A stretch of 45,228 nucleotides of DNA, taken from the NCBI GenBank assembly GCA_016283195.1, contig JAEEML010000001.1:1-45228 (forward strand). Direction: 5' to 3'. Each line of letters begins with the position of its first letter. Position 1 is the first letter of the stretch. The DNA comes from Deltaproteobacteria bacterium. Lineage in GTDB: Bacteria > JAEEML01. Position numbers and translations under genes: made by a program. Under the pieces are notes generated by a model. It was not told the DNA's origin. It saw nothing but the letters and a program-made list of their open reading frames with translations, and searched no databases. This document shows positions 28,731 through 39,900 of the stretch, piece by piece.

Positions 28731-28740
28731 GTTTTGCTTT

Positions 28741-31434
28741 ATGACAGAAAACAAATCCCCCCATTTTTCCATCCGCAACCTGGTTTCCAAGAGCCAATTG
28801 GAGCGGGCCGCTGCGCTTCTCACCGCCGGGGCTATTAAATCCATTAACCAAACGGATGACGGCTATAGCGCCTTTTATTATGACGATACTTCCTTTCCCC
28901 ATTTGGTCTCCATTGCCATTAGCGGCGAACAGATTTACGGCTCCTGCGACTGTCTCTCGGCCAGCCCGGCCGAGCCGCTCTGTGACCACGCGGTAGCTCT
29001 CTATATTGCCACTAGCCCGGACGCCAAAGAGCTCGTAAAAGTGGGCGATACCCGCCTTATTTTGCCCGCGCCGGAGGAGAGCCTCTCTGAAGCCAGAGAG
29101 CGGGAAATCACGCGGCGCAAGGAGCGGGCTCTTTCGGATATTGCCGATGTCATTCCGCAAAAAAGCCGCTCGGACGGCAGCCGCCCTTTTACCGTCACTT
29201 CGCTCTCCGGCCAGCGTTATGAGGTAATTCTGCACAGCCACAACATAGCGGCTAATGATTGCAACTGTCCGGATTTAGAGATAAATCAGCTGGGTACTTG
29301 CAAGCACATCGAGGCTGCGCTCTCCTATAACGGCGGCCAGGAAATAGAGCTCTCCCGCCCGCTGCTCTATGTGGAATACGAGCGGGGACTGGCTGAACTG
29401 GCCCTACTGACTCAAGCGGATATAGAGCCAGAACTTGATGATTTATTTGATAAAAATACGCATATATTAAAAGAGCTCACCCCAGATACCTGGCAAACAC
29501 TTAACACTTTTGCCGGGGAGGGGATGCTCACTATCAGCCGGACCGCCGCCCTTCTGCTGGACTCTTTTAAACATGAATGTGCTTCAAATGATAAATCGGC
29601 TGAGCTTTTGGCCACTTTGGAAAAGAGCGGCTACAAAGTGCCAGCCTTTAAAGGATCTCTGAGCCAAACAGAAAAACAGGCGCTCACTTTTGCCTTGCGC
29701 CATCAGGCTGCCTGGCTCACTGCCCCGCTGGATTGGGGCAAAAGTGTGGTCACCCTGGCCGCTATAGCCGTTTTGGCCGCTGAAAAGCCCACCAAAGCGC
29801 TGATTGTCACTATTGAACCGCTACTAACCGATTGGCGCAAAAAGGCCGCCGCTTTTTTAAATATTCCTATCTATAGCGGCACTGAGAGTGCCGGCACTAC
29901 TTTCCTTGGGGAAGAAACTTTTATCCGCGTTATCACTTATGAAGAAGCGCTGCGCAATTGCGAAGAACTATCTGATTTTACAGCTGATTTACTCATAGTT
30001 GATGAAGCGCAATATATCAACAACTGGCGCTCACCGACCGGAAGAGCCATTACGCGCCTAAAGGCCACGCGCCGCCTGCTGCTCACTAGCTGCGATTTAC
30101 TGGCCGACCCGGATGCTGTTTTTTCTATTATGCAAATAATAGACCAAAAAGTGCTGGGCCCACTCTGGCTTTTTAATCAGCGCTTCATTGCTTTTGACAG
30201 CGATGGCAAACCAACATGGCGCTCAGAAGATGCCATTTTGAGCCATCTTGCCGCTCATTGGTGGCGCCGCCCGCTCTTAAGTGAGCGCAGTGCTCAGGAT
30301 TTGCAAATTCTCTCTTGTTATACCCAGCCGGAGGAGCAGTATTTTACCCAATACAAAAAAACTATAGCCGCTATTAACATACCTGACTCCTCCGGCCTAT
30401 TTGCCACTGATTCATCGTGGCACACTCTGCTAGATGATGTAATACGAGCCCTTTATTTTGGCGGCAAAAGCAACGCTGCCGTAGCCCCCAAAGTAGCCCT
30501 TTTAATCCAGCTCTGGCGCGGTCTCTTTTCGCGCACCGACCGCCACTATGTTGTTTTGGCCCATAGCGAGCAGATTTTGCACCTGGCTACTGCCGGCAAC
30601 AACTATCTGGGCTCAAACTGCTATATTTTATATAGCGATTTGCCGCCAGCTTCACGCCTGGCCAAACTGGAGGCTTTTCATAAAGCTCATGAGGCGGCCA
30701 TACTCTTTTGCACCGATTACAACCTAGATGATTTGCACTTTAATGATGCCAAGCTCTCTTTTATCTTTTTTGACCTGCCCTGGCACCCGTTATGGCTCAA
30801 ACAGCGCCTTGATAAAATTGCCGCCTACCCGGCTCTGGCCCTAATTTACCAAGATACCGTTGAAGAAAAATTGCTGGATTTTTATGCCAAAAACAGATCT
30901 GCTTTCACAGCTCTACCAAAAGAGAGCAAAAAAATTGATAATTCCCTGCCCATAAGTGACAAATTGGAAGCTCTTATGCGCGAAATTTTAGCTACTCTTT
31001 CCGCTAGCAGCCCATTTTCTTTACAAAAACGCGCAAATAATAATACCTCCGCCATATCCTCCACCCGCTTTAGGCGCACATCACTATTATTTGACTTTAG
31101 CTCTGCTCCCAAAGAGGCCGGCAAAGATATACCGCCGCCTAAAGCCAAAAGTAGCAAGAAAAAAAGCCCGGCAAAAGCGCCGGAAATACCGAGCGACACG
31201 CTTACTTTAGACAATCTATTGGCTTTAACGGCTAATTTAGCCAGTGCGTGGAAGTTAGAAGGCAATTACCCGGAATTATTGTTAAAAAATGCCTATATCC
31301 AAAATCTCTCCGACGAAAAGCTGCTCTTTTTACATGAACTTACGGCTATTTTTGGCCTTACCTGCCGTGGCGAGCCGGTTCCGGAAGCGCTAAAGAGACA
31401 TTTTGCGGGAAATAGAGCAAAGTTAAATTATTAA
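28741..31434 (+). CDS. Double SWIM zinc-finger SNF2-like ATPase
   Basis: The 897-residue protein has two SWIM zinc fingers (C69-x-C71-x9-C81-x-H83 and C174-x-C176-x10-C187-x-H189). A Swi2/Snf2-type helicase region follows, from about 310 to 760. The first RecA lobe keeps a GKS P-loop (K334 in LDWGKS) and DEAQ (421-424), followed by a SNF2-like LLLTSCDLLADPDAVF where TGTP is usual. The second lobe is degenerate: the glycine-rich GVGLNL motif is lost and motif VI reads QRLDKI without the usual arginines. The tail has a Lys/Pro-rich linker (about 800-820). Codon use matches the chromosomal genes, not the low-GC island upstream. The start lies ten bases after the nuclease-like gene with no clear Shine-Dalgarno. 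A DNA-binding or remodelling role is likely. Confidence 0.75.
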   Translation: MTENKSPHFSIRNLVSKSQLERAAALLTAGAIKSINQTDDGYSAFYYDDTSFPHLVSIAISGEQIYGSCDCLSASPAEPLCDHAVALYIATSPDAKELVKVGDTRLILPAPEESLSEAREREITRRKERALSDIADVIPQKSRSDGSRPFTVTSLSGQRYEVILHSHNIAANDCNCPDLEINQLGTCKHIEAALSYNGGQEIELSRPLLYVEYERGLAELALLTQADIEPELDDLFDKNTHILKELTPDTWQTLNTFAGEGMLTISRTAALLLDSFKHECASNDKSAELLATLEKSGYKVPAFKGSLSQTEKQALTFALRHQAAWLTAPLDWGKSVVTLAAIAVLAAEKPTKALIVTIEPLLTDWRKKAAAFLNIPIYSGTESAGTTFLGEETFIRVITYEEALRNCEELSDFTADLLIVDEAQYINNWRSPTGRAITRLKATRRLLLTSCDLLADPDAVFSIMQIIDQKVLGPLWLFNQRFIAFDSDGKPTWRSEDAILSHLAAHWWRRPLLSERSAQDLQILSCYTQPEEQYFTQYKKTIAAINIPDSSGLFATDSSWHTLLDDVIRALYFGGKSNAAVAPKVALLIQLWRGLFSRTDRHYVVLAHSEQILHLATAGNNYLGSNCYILYSDLPPASRLAKLEAFHKAHEAAILFCTDYNLDDLHFNDAKLSFIFFDLPWHPLWLKQRLDKIAAYPALALIYQDTVEEKLLDFYAKNRSAFTALPKESKKIDNSLPISDKLEALMREILATLSASSPFSLQKRANNNTSAISSTRFRRTSLLFDFSSAPKEAGKDIPPPKAKSSKKKSPAKAPEIPSDTLTLDNLLALTANLASAWKLEGNYPELLLKNAYIQNLSDEKLLFLHELTAIFGLTCRGEPVPEALKRHFAGNRAKLNY

Positions 31435-31779
31435 TAACAATATCAAAGGCTTTATTCTGCTATTTCAGATTTGTGCTTTTTGCTCTTTTCGTCGTGGTTC
31501 GCCCAAATTTTTAGGCCCAATATGCCTGGAGCACTTCACGCTTTTTTGCCCTCACCCCGATAATTAGTGGAATTTATTGTATATCGCCGCCTCTCCATTT
31601 TTACAAATGGCGAGAGACCTCACAAAATGTTGGGACACAACAACTGGCTACCGAGCTCGCAGGGCGAGGGGCGGCTGGCTCCGCTTATTGGGAGCTAAAA
31701 TTTATTTTATCTTAAAAACAAGGTGTTAATTTTTTGAAAGGGAGTTAGCGGCGAAAACAGGAAATTGGCGCTCGCAGGT
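31435..31779. other. 345-bp convergent intergenic region
   Basis: This gap separates the SNF2-like gene and groEL, which converge. It holds a perfect inverted repeat CCATTT/AAATGG with a four-base loop (31595-31610), extended imperfectly by flanking CTCTC/GAGAG. Repeat copy B (31677-31764) ends 15 bases from the groEL stop. No gene, tRNA or classical T-run terminator is seen. Confidence 0.6.
31677..31764. repeat. Dispersed intergenic repeat, copy B
   Basis: Second copy of the element at 5702-5790, in the same orientation, again between convergent genes. About 85% identity by eye with small gaps in the A-rich centre. It may belong to a genome-wide REP/MITE-like family or to a transcription-end element. 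Confidence 0.8.
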
Positions 31780-33447
<1,668 letters not shown>

Positions 33448-33464
33448 TTACAAATAGTTAAATA

Positions 33465-33752
33465 TTATGCTTCAACCACGCCAAGAATATCGTCTTCACG
33501 CATGATGAGGTAATCGCGGCCGTCCATTTTCACTTCGGTGCCACTGTATTTACCAAAGAGCACGATATCACCCTCTTTTACGGTAAGAGCGATAAGCGAG
33601 CCGTCTTTGGCTCTTTTACCGGGGCCGACAGCGATAACTTTGGCTTTTTGCGGTTTTTCTTTTGCTGTATCGGGAATAATAATGCCACCTTTAGTGGTGG
33701 TTTCTTCGTCCAAACGTTCAACCAAAATGCGATCATGAAGCGGCTTTAACAT
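33465..33752 (-). CDS. groES: Co-chaperonin GroES
   Basis: The 95-residue Hsp10 is of normal length and caps the GroEL ring. Recognised by [15 protein letters not shown] at the N-terminus, the mobile-loop region [27 protein letters not shown] and the end [19 protein letters not shown] lies six bases before ATG. It is the first gene of groESL, behind a predicted promoter and palindrome at 33782-33836. Confidence 0.98.
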   Translation of the reverse strand: MLKPLHDRILVERLDEETTTKGGIIIPDTAKEKPQKAKVIAVGPGKRAKDGSLIALTVKEGDIVLFGKYSGTEVKMDGRDYLIMREDDILGVVEA

Positions 33753-33781
33753 AGATTCCTCCTGCTTTTACTTACTGCCAC

Positions 33782-33799
33782 TTGCGGATTAGTCCGCAA
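33782..33799 (-). promoter_or_regulatory. Perfect palindrome at groESL start site (possible operator)
   Basis: Inverted repeat TTGCGGA / TCCGCAA with a four-base centre, placed about ten bases downstream of the -10 box and 30 bases before the groES ATG. It is not the CIRCE element (TTAGCACTC-N9-GAGTGCTAA), and it has no T-run for a terminator. Confidence 0.55.
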
Positions 33800-33808
33800 A
33801 CAGGAGCC

Positions 33809-33836
33809 AAGATAAACACAGGCCGGAAGGTGTCAA
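33809..33836 (-). promoter_or_regulatory. Predicted sigma70 promoter of groESL
   Basis: On the minus strand, TTGACA (33836-33831), a 16-base spacer and TATCTT (33814-33809). Transcription would begin near 33802, just upstream of the palindrome. Confidence 0.55.
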
Positions 33837-33868
33837 GTGCGGGAGGACAAAAAATAGCGTTTAAAAAA

Positions 33869-34744
33869 TCACCCGGAGATCCCCCGCTCCATAATAGCTT
33901 TAATCAGCTTATTAGCAGCAGCAGCAGCGTCTTTGCCCTGCCCATCCGGCGTATATACTACGAGAGCATAGCGCGGGTTCTCAAAAGGCACAAAAGCAAT
34001 AAACCAGCCCTCGTAACGCCAACTGCCCATTTTGCGCGCCGTACCGGTTTTGCCGGCTATTTGATAAGCGCTATCTTTAGCTGCCTTGGCTGTACCCTGC
34101 TCCACCACTCGGTACATGGCGTGGCGCAGTTCGATGGGCACATTGAGATCTTTAGCCGGCGCCCAATTACCCGATAGTATGGCTGCCAGTTTCAGCAAAG
34201 TAAGACCGCTCACAAAAAGATTATCGCAATCGCCGATAGCGCAATCGGCTACTTCCCTGGCCGTAAGAGCCGGCGGTAAAAGCGGGCGCGCCTCCTCACC
34301 ATGCCACCCGGTAAGCTTATCAAGGTTCCAAAGGGCCATTTGTCTTTGCAAGGCCCCGGGAGGCAAAAGCGGGCTCACTTTGTAAAAATAAACATTGCAT
34401 GATTTGGTAATAGCCTGCCTTAAATCCATGTGCCCATGACCGGCTCTAAGCCAACAGCGCTGACCGGCGGAAAGTCCGGCTGTTTGCTCGCCGTGACAAT
34501 CAGCTTCCATATCTTGCAAGCCGGCTTCAAACAGGGCTGCCGCCGTAATCAACTTAAAAACACTGCCGGCCCGGTGCAAATTTAAGAGCTGCGCCTCATT
34601 ATAAAAATGTACTTTATTTTCTTTAAGTTCCAAGACGGCAGCCGCATCTTTGGGAGCCAAAGAGTTTTTTAAAAGCTCGTTCCACTCATTTTGAGCAGGC
34701 AAAGCCGCACTCAGACAAATTACAGTTATTAGGGGCAAAAACAT
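33869..34744 (-). CDS. Stand-alone penicillin-binding transpeptidase domain protein
   Basis: The 291-residue protein has an N-terminal hydrophobic export signal and only a transpeptidase/beta-lactamase-fold domain. The three active-site motifs are present: SxxK at S61-VF-K64 (GSVFKLITA), SxN at S115-C-N117 and KTG at K232-T-G234 (GKTGTARK). Full class B PBPs are about twice this size, so it lacks the N-terminal dimerisation domain. It could be a D,D-transpeptidase-like enzyme, a class D beta-lactamase relative or a sensor; motif order and spacing favour a PBP2-type domain. It has several Cys residues (for example ADC, RCW, SCN). It starts three bases after the previous stop on the same strand and lies upstream of groES. 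Confidence 0.75.
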   Translation of the reverse strand: MFLPLITVICLSAALPAQNEWNELLKNSLAPKDAAAVLELKENKVHFYNEAQLLNLHRAGSVFKLITAAALFEAGLQDMEADCHGEQTAGLSAGQRCWLRAGHGHMDLRQAITKSCNVYFYKVSPLLPPGALQRQMALWNLDKLTGWHGEEARPLLPPALTAREVADCAIGDCDNLFVSGLTLLKLAAILSGNWAPAKDLNVPIELRHAMYRVVEQGTAKAAKDSAYQIAGKTGTARKMGSWRYEGWFIAFVPFENPRYALVVYTPDGQGKDAAAAANKLIKAIMERGISG

Positions 34745-34747
34745 AAA

Positions 34748-35464
34748 TCAGTTGTTGGTGGGCATACCAAGCATCTTGGCCAAGTGATAATGGAGACGCT
34801 CGGCCTGTTCTTTGGTTGTTTCCACCAAAAGAGTGCCCGATTCAATGGGGTCGTAATCTTCAGGCAGGCCTTCTTCCACCGCCCATGAAGCCTGTTCCAA
34901 AGTGGGGGAGCGGGAAATGCCATCGGGATTAATTTTGCTCATCCGGGCCAAAGCGGCCTTTCTCAGCTCTACCTGGCGCTCCAGTTCGGCCATGCGCGCT
35001 TTAAGCTTCTCTACTGTCATGCCCTTTTGACTGGCCCAGTTGGCTTGGCCGCCTAAAAGAGAGCCCATATCGGTGCTCATTTGGCCGGAAAGCCCCATCT
35101 TACCCACGGCTCCGCCGATAACTCCCGGCTCGGGGCTGGAAACCCCATGCGGCGGCGTAAGAGTGACTTTTTTGAGATCCAAAATGGCCGGGTCACCGCG
35201 CATAGTCATAGCGCTGGACTGATTAAAATTGGTGTGCTCCATTTTAACGCCGTTAAAGATCTCATGATTATAAGCATGAGCCTTTTGCGGGCCGCTCATC
35301 TGTTGCAAATAGCTCTTGGCTACATTTAAAAACTCGGCGGAAGTACCGGTGCCCTTACCAACATTAGCTTTACCGAGATCACGCTTGGCCTCGGCCTCTT
35401 TGGCTGGGTTATTAGTTATTTGTGAAGGTATTGTAATTCCGCCCAGACGCTCTCTAACCGACAT
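34748..35464 (-). CDS. Hypothetical protein, no recognised family
   Basis: The 238-residue product has no signal peptide or membrane segment and no family I recognise. It is polar, with a Gly/Ser/Pro-rich middle (about 100-140) and a short coiled-coil-like stretch (VEKLKARMAELERQVELRKAALA) before an acidic C-terminal part. Two adjacent start codons exist (GTG 35467, ATG 35464); AAGGAG six bases before the ATG decides for 35464. It ends three bases before the transpeptidase-domain gene, so the two are probably co-translated and may share a pathway. Confidence 0.65.
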   Translation of the reverse strand: MSVRERLGGITIPSQITNNPAKEAEAKRDLGKANVGKGTGTSAEFLNVAKSYLQQMSGPQKAHAYNHEIFNGVKMEHTNFNQSSAMTMRGDPAILDLKKVTLTPPHGVSSPEPGVIGGAVGKMGLSGQMSTDMGSLLGGQANWASQKGMTVEKLKARMAELERQVELRKAALARMSKINPDGISRSPTLEQASWAVEEGLPEDYDPIESGTLLVETTKEQAERLHYHLAKMLGMPTNN

Positions 35465-35506
35465 CACACACTCCTTGCGGCTATGCCACAGGTAAAAAGC
35501 TGCTGT

Positions 35507-35534
35507 ATTTTAGCACATGAGCATTTATTTTAAA
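35507..35534 (-). promoter_or_regulatory. Possible extended -10 promoter for the 34748-35464 gene
   Basis: On the minus strand, TTTAAA (35534-35529), a 16-base spacer ending in TGC and TAAAAT (35512-35507). It lies 43 bases upstream of ATG 35464. Weak -35, good -10. Confidence 0.4.
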
Positions 35535-35565
35535 GGGGAAAATAGCGGGATGGCGGGAAAAATTA

Positions 35566-36828
35566 CTATTTCTTCTTATGTTTGGCCACAAAGGTGGAAA
35601 GGCCACCAAAGTTCATAGAGAGTTCCAAAGCAATGGTGGTATGGTCATTAAAGAATGGCACATTATAAGTACCATCCATATCAAGCTGCGAATAAACAGT
35701 ACCGGCCACCAAAGAAATATCCAGAAACTCAATCGGTGTAGCTGTCACATAGATATTGAAATAATCAACAAAGCGACAATTACTGGGGTTCTCAACACCA
35801 TGGCTAAGCTTTACTTCTTGTCCGGACATAGTGGTGACTGTTAAATCACCACTCTTATCCATTTTGTAAAGGAAAGCCACAATGCGCCCCCAAGAGAAGC
35901 CCATGCCAATCCAATCAGTAAAAGCCAGCGCAAAGCTGATATCATTGCCCAAATCCCACTGAACATTGCGCACGCCGTTCGAGAGCAGAGCATTGTAATC
36001 AGGATCTTTGGCACTCACACTAACTCTGGGGCTCACCGATTCACCGGTTGTATAGCGGTGGAAATTATACTTAGGTGCAAAAGTATAACTAATGGTAAGT
36101 CCTTTTAGAACCTTAAATGTGCGAGCCAGTGTCAAGTTGAGACCGATATCCACAATAGCAGTATCAGCCCGCGAAGCCTTGCTGGTAGGCATAATGAGTT
36201 TACCGCCGAGGTGAATATCAATACCCACCACCGGAATGCGGTAGAGGTTATTATAATTTAGCCCAATGGTGGTATCACTCATCAGCGTTTCATTGGCATA
36301 AGTGGTATCGTCGTTTTGAGTAATCTCCCGGTCAAGATCAAACTTGCCGTAAATGTTTAAGTGTTTGTTAAACCACCAGGAAAGCTTGAAGCCAAAATTC
36401 ATCCCATAGTAAGGGTTGTATGACAAATACCCTCTTTTGGCTAAAGAATATGGCGCCAGAGCATTGGTGTAAGAAAAAGTGGTGCCCGCAAATGGCACAA
36501 ATTCATCTTCTTCATCAGCTTCATTAGCGGCTAAAGCCGGCGAAGCAGCAGAGGCTGCCGGCGCGGCGGCCGGAGCCGGAGCAGCAGCCGGAGCTGCAGC
36601 AGCTTCTCCATCGGCAGCGGCGGCAGGCGCGGATTCGGCCTCGCTCGCTCCATCGGCCTTAGCCGGCGGAGCAGCAGTAGCCGCCGCTTCAGCGGCCTGG
36701 CCGTCAGCGGCCTCCTGAGCATCTTGCGGCGCATCGGAAGATCCGTCGGCCGCTTGTGCAAAGGCCGCTGGCTGGGCTGTTAAAAAGATGATGAGTGCCA
36801 GCGCTAAGGGCTGGAATAATCTGCTCAT
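35566..36828 (-). CDS. Probable outer-membrane beta-barrel protein with Ala-rich linker
   Basis: The 420-residue exported protein has a signal peptide ending AAFAQA, an Ala/Pro/Glu low-complexity linker (about 25-115) and a C-terminal region of alternating strands rich in aromatic residues (FSYTNALAPY, YYGMNFGFKLSWWF, FKVLKGLTISYTF and others). This is typical of an outer-membrane barrel of about twelve strands. The open frame begins at 36870, but GGAGGAGG lies five bases before ATG 36828, which also begins the signal peptide, so this start is chosen. It ends KHKKK rather than in an aromatic residue. It lies downstream of the metzincin lipoprotein gene on the same strand, separated by a strong hairpin. 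The substrate, if it is a channel, is unknown. Confidence 0.7.
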   Translation of the reverse strand: MSRLFQPLALALIIFLTAQPAAFAQAADGSSDAPQDAQEAADGQAAEAAATAAPPAKADGASEAESAPAAAADGEAAAAPAAAPAPAAAPAASAASPALAANEADEEDEFVPFAGTTFSYTNALAPYSLAKRGYLSYNPYYGMNFGFKLSWWFNKHLNIYGKFDLDREITQNDDTTYANETLMSDTTIGLNYNNLYRIPVVGIDIHLGGKLIMPTSKASRADTAIVDIGLNLTLARTFKVLKGLTISYTFAPKYNFHRYTTGESVSPRVSVSAKDPDYNALLSNGVRNVQWDLGNDISFALAFTDWIGMGFSWGRIVAFLYKMDKSGDLTVTTMSGQEVKLSHGVENPSNCRFVDYFNIYVTATPIEFLDISLVAGTVYSQLDMDGTYNVPFFNDHTTIALELSMNFGGLSTFVAKHKKK

Positions 36829-36877
36829 CACTTCCTCCTCCCTACTCTCATAACCAAGAGCAAGGGGCAAAGAATGA

Positions 36878-36906
36878 CCGCCCGGGCAGCCTAGCTACCC
36901 GAGCGG
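36878..36906 (-). terminator. Strong hairpin between metalloprotease and barrel genes
   Basis: Nine-base-pair GC-rich stem (CCGCTCGGG / CCCGGGCGG on the minus strand, one G-U pair) with an 11-base loop. It is followed only by a short pyrimidine stretch, so it may attenuate rather than fully stop transcription from the upstream gene. Confidence 0.5.
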
Positions 36907-36921
36907 ACACCATATTCAAAT

Positions 36922-39900
36922 TCAATCACCATAAAAACCAATCAGATTACCGGTTGACAAGTGGTAATCATTCAAGATTTGCCACATATAATCCGGCACC
37001 GACTTGTAATTATCCAAGGCAAAAGCAGCTCGGTTGGAAGTAATCGTTAGAGCATCGCAATTGCCGGCATCATAATCAGCCTTAGAACAATCGCTTACCG
37101 GCACTTCATTCGCGCCGCCATTAAGAATATCCACAAGCTGTGAATCAGCTTTCACAATGGGCGTACCGTCAGAGTAGGTATCAAAAACAGCCCGGCCGTA
37201 TTTATTGAAGCCGGCACGGTTACCGTTTTCGGCCGAAGCCGGGTAATTGGCCGTATCAAGCACATAACCCTTAGCAGTAAGTTCGTTGGCATACTCAAGC
37301 ACGCGAGCAGCAATACCTTTTTCCACTATCTTGCCACCGGCACAATCAGAGCCGGTACCAAAGAGACACTCTTTACCATAGCTACGGGCTATGTAGGAGG
37401 CGCCGGAAACAGGATCGGTCCACTCAATGCGCCGCTCAATGCCGGGGTCAGCATCTTTGCCAACACGGTAAACAGTCATCATATCAAGCCAGTTAGATTT
37501 GCTGTTGGCCGGGATATAAGCCAGCGTATTAGCAATGATGAACTTCTGCACTTCCCAGCCGATTTGCGGGTCAACAGGCACAACATTATCCACGCCAATG
37601 GGGCTAAAGCTGCCACTGGCATAGTCGCTCTTGCAAACACGGCGACCGCCGCTGGTAAAGCAAACTTCGGGGTCATCCATCCAGAAGCTCTTCCAACCGA
37701 TGGGCAGAGCCGGATATTTTGCGGCATCAGCATCAAGTTTGTTGGTTGTTGCGCTGTCCAGTAAGATTTTTCCGCTGCTATCGGCGGCGACAACCGGAGC
37801 CAAGATAGAACGATCACCGGTCAAAGCATTAGCAATAACGCGGCGGAAACCATCCGGGTAAACATCGGCCATACCGGCAGCCCGCCAGCGGGCATCGTAG
37901 TAATCGGTACGGGAGCTGCTCACGAAGCGGTCTTCAGATTCAGAGAGCAAAATAGCCACATTGATCTTGTCATAGTATGAACCGCAGTTGGCAGTGTAAT
38001 CACTGTAGTATTCACCCTGATCTTCGTCATAAGCGCTTTCCAAAGGACGGCCGCCAAAGCCTACCTCTTTTAAGTAACCGGTGGAACCGTTGGGGATAAT
38101 TACCGCCGTCTGTTTCTCTTCATCAAAATTACCATCGGGATCGATACCGCTGCGCAAGACTTCCGGCTCAAGAGCATTTTTAGAGAAGTAATGCGGGCCG
38201 GCTTCCGGGCGCACAAGCTGGCGCACGAAGTGGTCAAAAACCATCGAAGCGGTAAGAGCATTATCCTGTAAATTCCAGCCAATGATAGACGGCCACAAAG
38301 TATCAAAGTTATATCCCTGATACTGAGAGTAAGTTTTGTATAGATTGGCATAGAAACCGAGACCAGTCGCAAGGCCTAAAAGTTTTTCGTTATAACGACC
38401 GAAGCTTCTGCCAGCTGCCGAACGCACGTTAAAGGTGCTGCGCCCACGACGATAGTTATCGAAGATATGGCGGTTTTCATACATAGAGATAAGGAAATCG
38501 GCAATCTCATAAGTATCGGCACCCATATCGTGGCGGTAAACGGAAGCATTACCCAAATCGGCCCAGTTATCGGTAGCGAAAGAGTAAGGCACACGCACGC
38601 GGTTCATGGGGTCAACACATGGGCCGGCACGGTAACTGCCCTGATTATGCTCTGAAAGGTCGTTCCAAGTAACATAATCAACCGGCATCTGGCGACATTC
38701 GGTGTACTGGCCGTCAACTTTAACATAGAGGCCATCCAAAAGCGGGCTGTATTTACCATCAAGATTTTCTTTCCACCAAGAGGGCTCTTTGGGCTCAACA
38801 GAGTAGCACTTATCAATAACCTTCCAGCGTTTTTGCAATTCACTGTAATGAAAATCACTGCAACTTGAGCCACTGCCTTCACAGTATTTCACACCGAAAA
38901 GGCCACCGAAGGTATCCATATTTTGGAGCATACCGATACCGATACTGGAGCTGGGCTTAATTTTAGACTTATCCTGGAAAACCGAAACCACATCGCCATA
39001 GTGGTGGCGCACGGCGGCCACATCATAAGCACCGATACCGAGGAAATCAAGAGCCACATCACCGGCGTAATCCATAATGGAAGACTGGGTGAACATCATG
39101 ATCATGTTGTCCTGTTCTTCTTTGGAAACCGGGTCATAATAACGCGGGCCGACACAGGAATCGCCATCATCAACAGCGGTATCACAAATGGTATTCAAAG
39201 TACCGTTCTTGGTACGGAGCTGCCAGTACTGCGGGCGGAAATGGAGCGGCGCAGCAGAGGAGACAAAGTTATGGCGCAGGCCCCAAGAGTGGCCCATTTC
39301 GTGAACCAAAGTGCCATAGGTATATTTACGGTGAATGTAGTTAGCCATTTTTTTGTAACGAGCTACACGGCCGGCATCATCTTCACCCTCGGCAGCCGGG
39401 AATTTCTTCAATAATTCCTGAGCCAGGCCAATCATGGTGGTGGGTTCCGGACCGCCGGCCATAATACAAGCGCCTCTGGCAGCCAGAGCATTTTCTTTCA
39501 TCTGAGCAAGACGCGAAGCCACAAGCGGATTATTGGCAGCCAAAGGAGAAACCACATCGGCCATAACACCGCTGGTAGCTACAGCAGCATTAGCGCCGGC
39601 AAGTTGCATAATGGCTTTATTGAAGAGCTTGGCTTCCGACGGCTTGCCGCGAGCGCCGGCCATACGAGCGGAAGCTTCCAGCATATTAGCGGAAACCTCT
39701 TTGGAACTCACAGCCACTTCGGCATTTTGAGCAGCTATTTTATTAATAACTTCTCGTAGCTCATTGCTGACAGGAGTAGCCTTTATTTCTGCCATTTTTT
39801 CCGGGGTTATTTTGGCCAGAGAAGCTAAACGTCTATTTACTTCTTCTTTGGAAATAACCGGCTGGCTGACGCCGCTACCGGCACGGGTATTGGCCGAAAC

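Noticed and set aside
21540-28745. Attachment sites or IS ends flanking the defence island
   Set aside because: No direct repeats, tRNA, integrase or terminal inverted repeats could be seen at either edge.
33753-33868. CIRCE operator upstream of groES
   Set aside because: No TTAGCACTC/GAGTGCTAA arms; a different palindrome is present.
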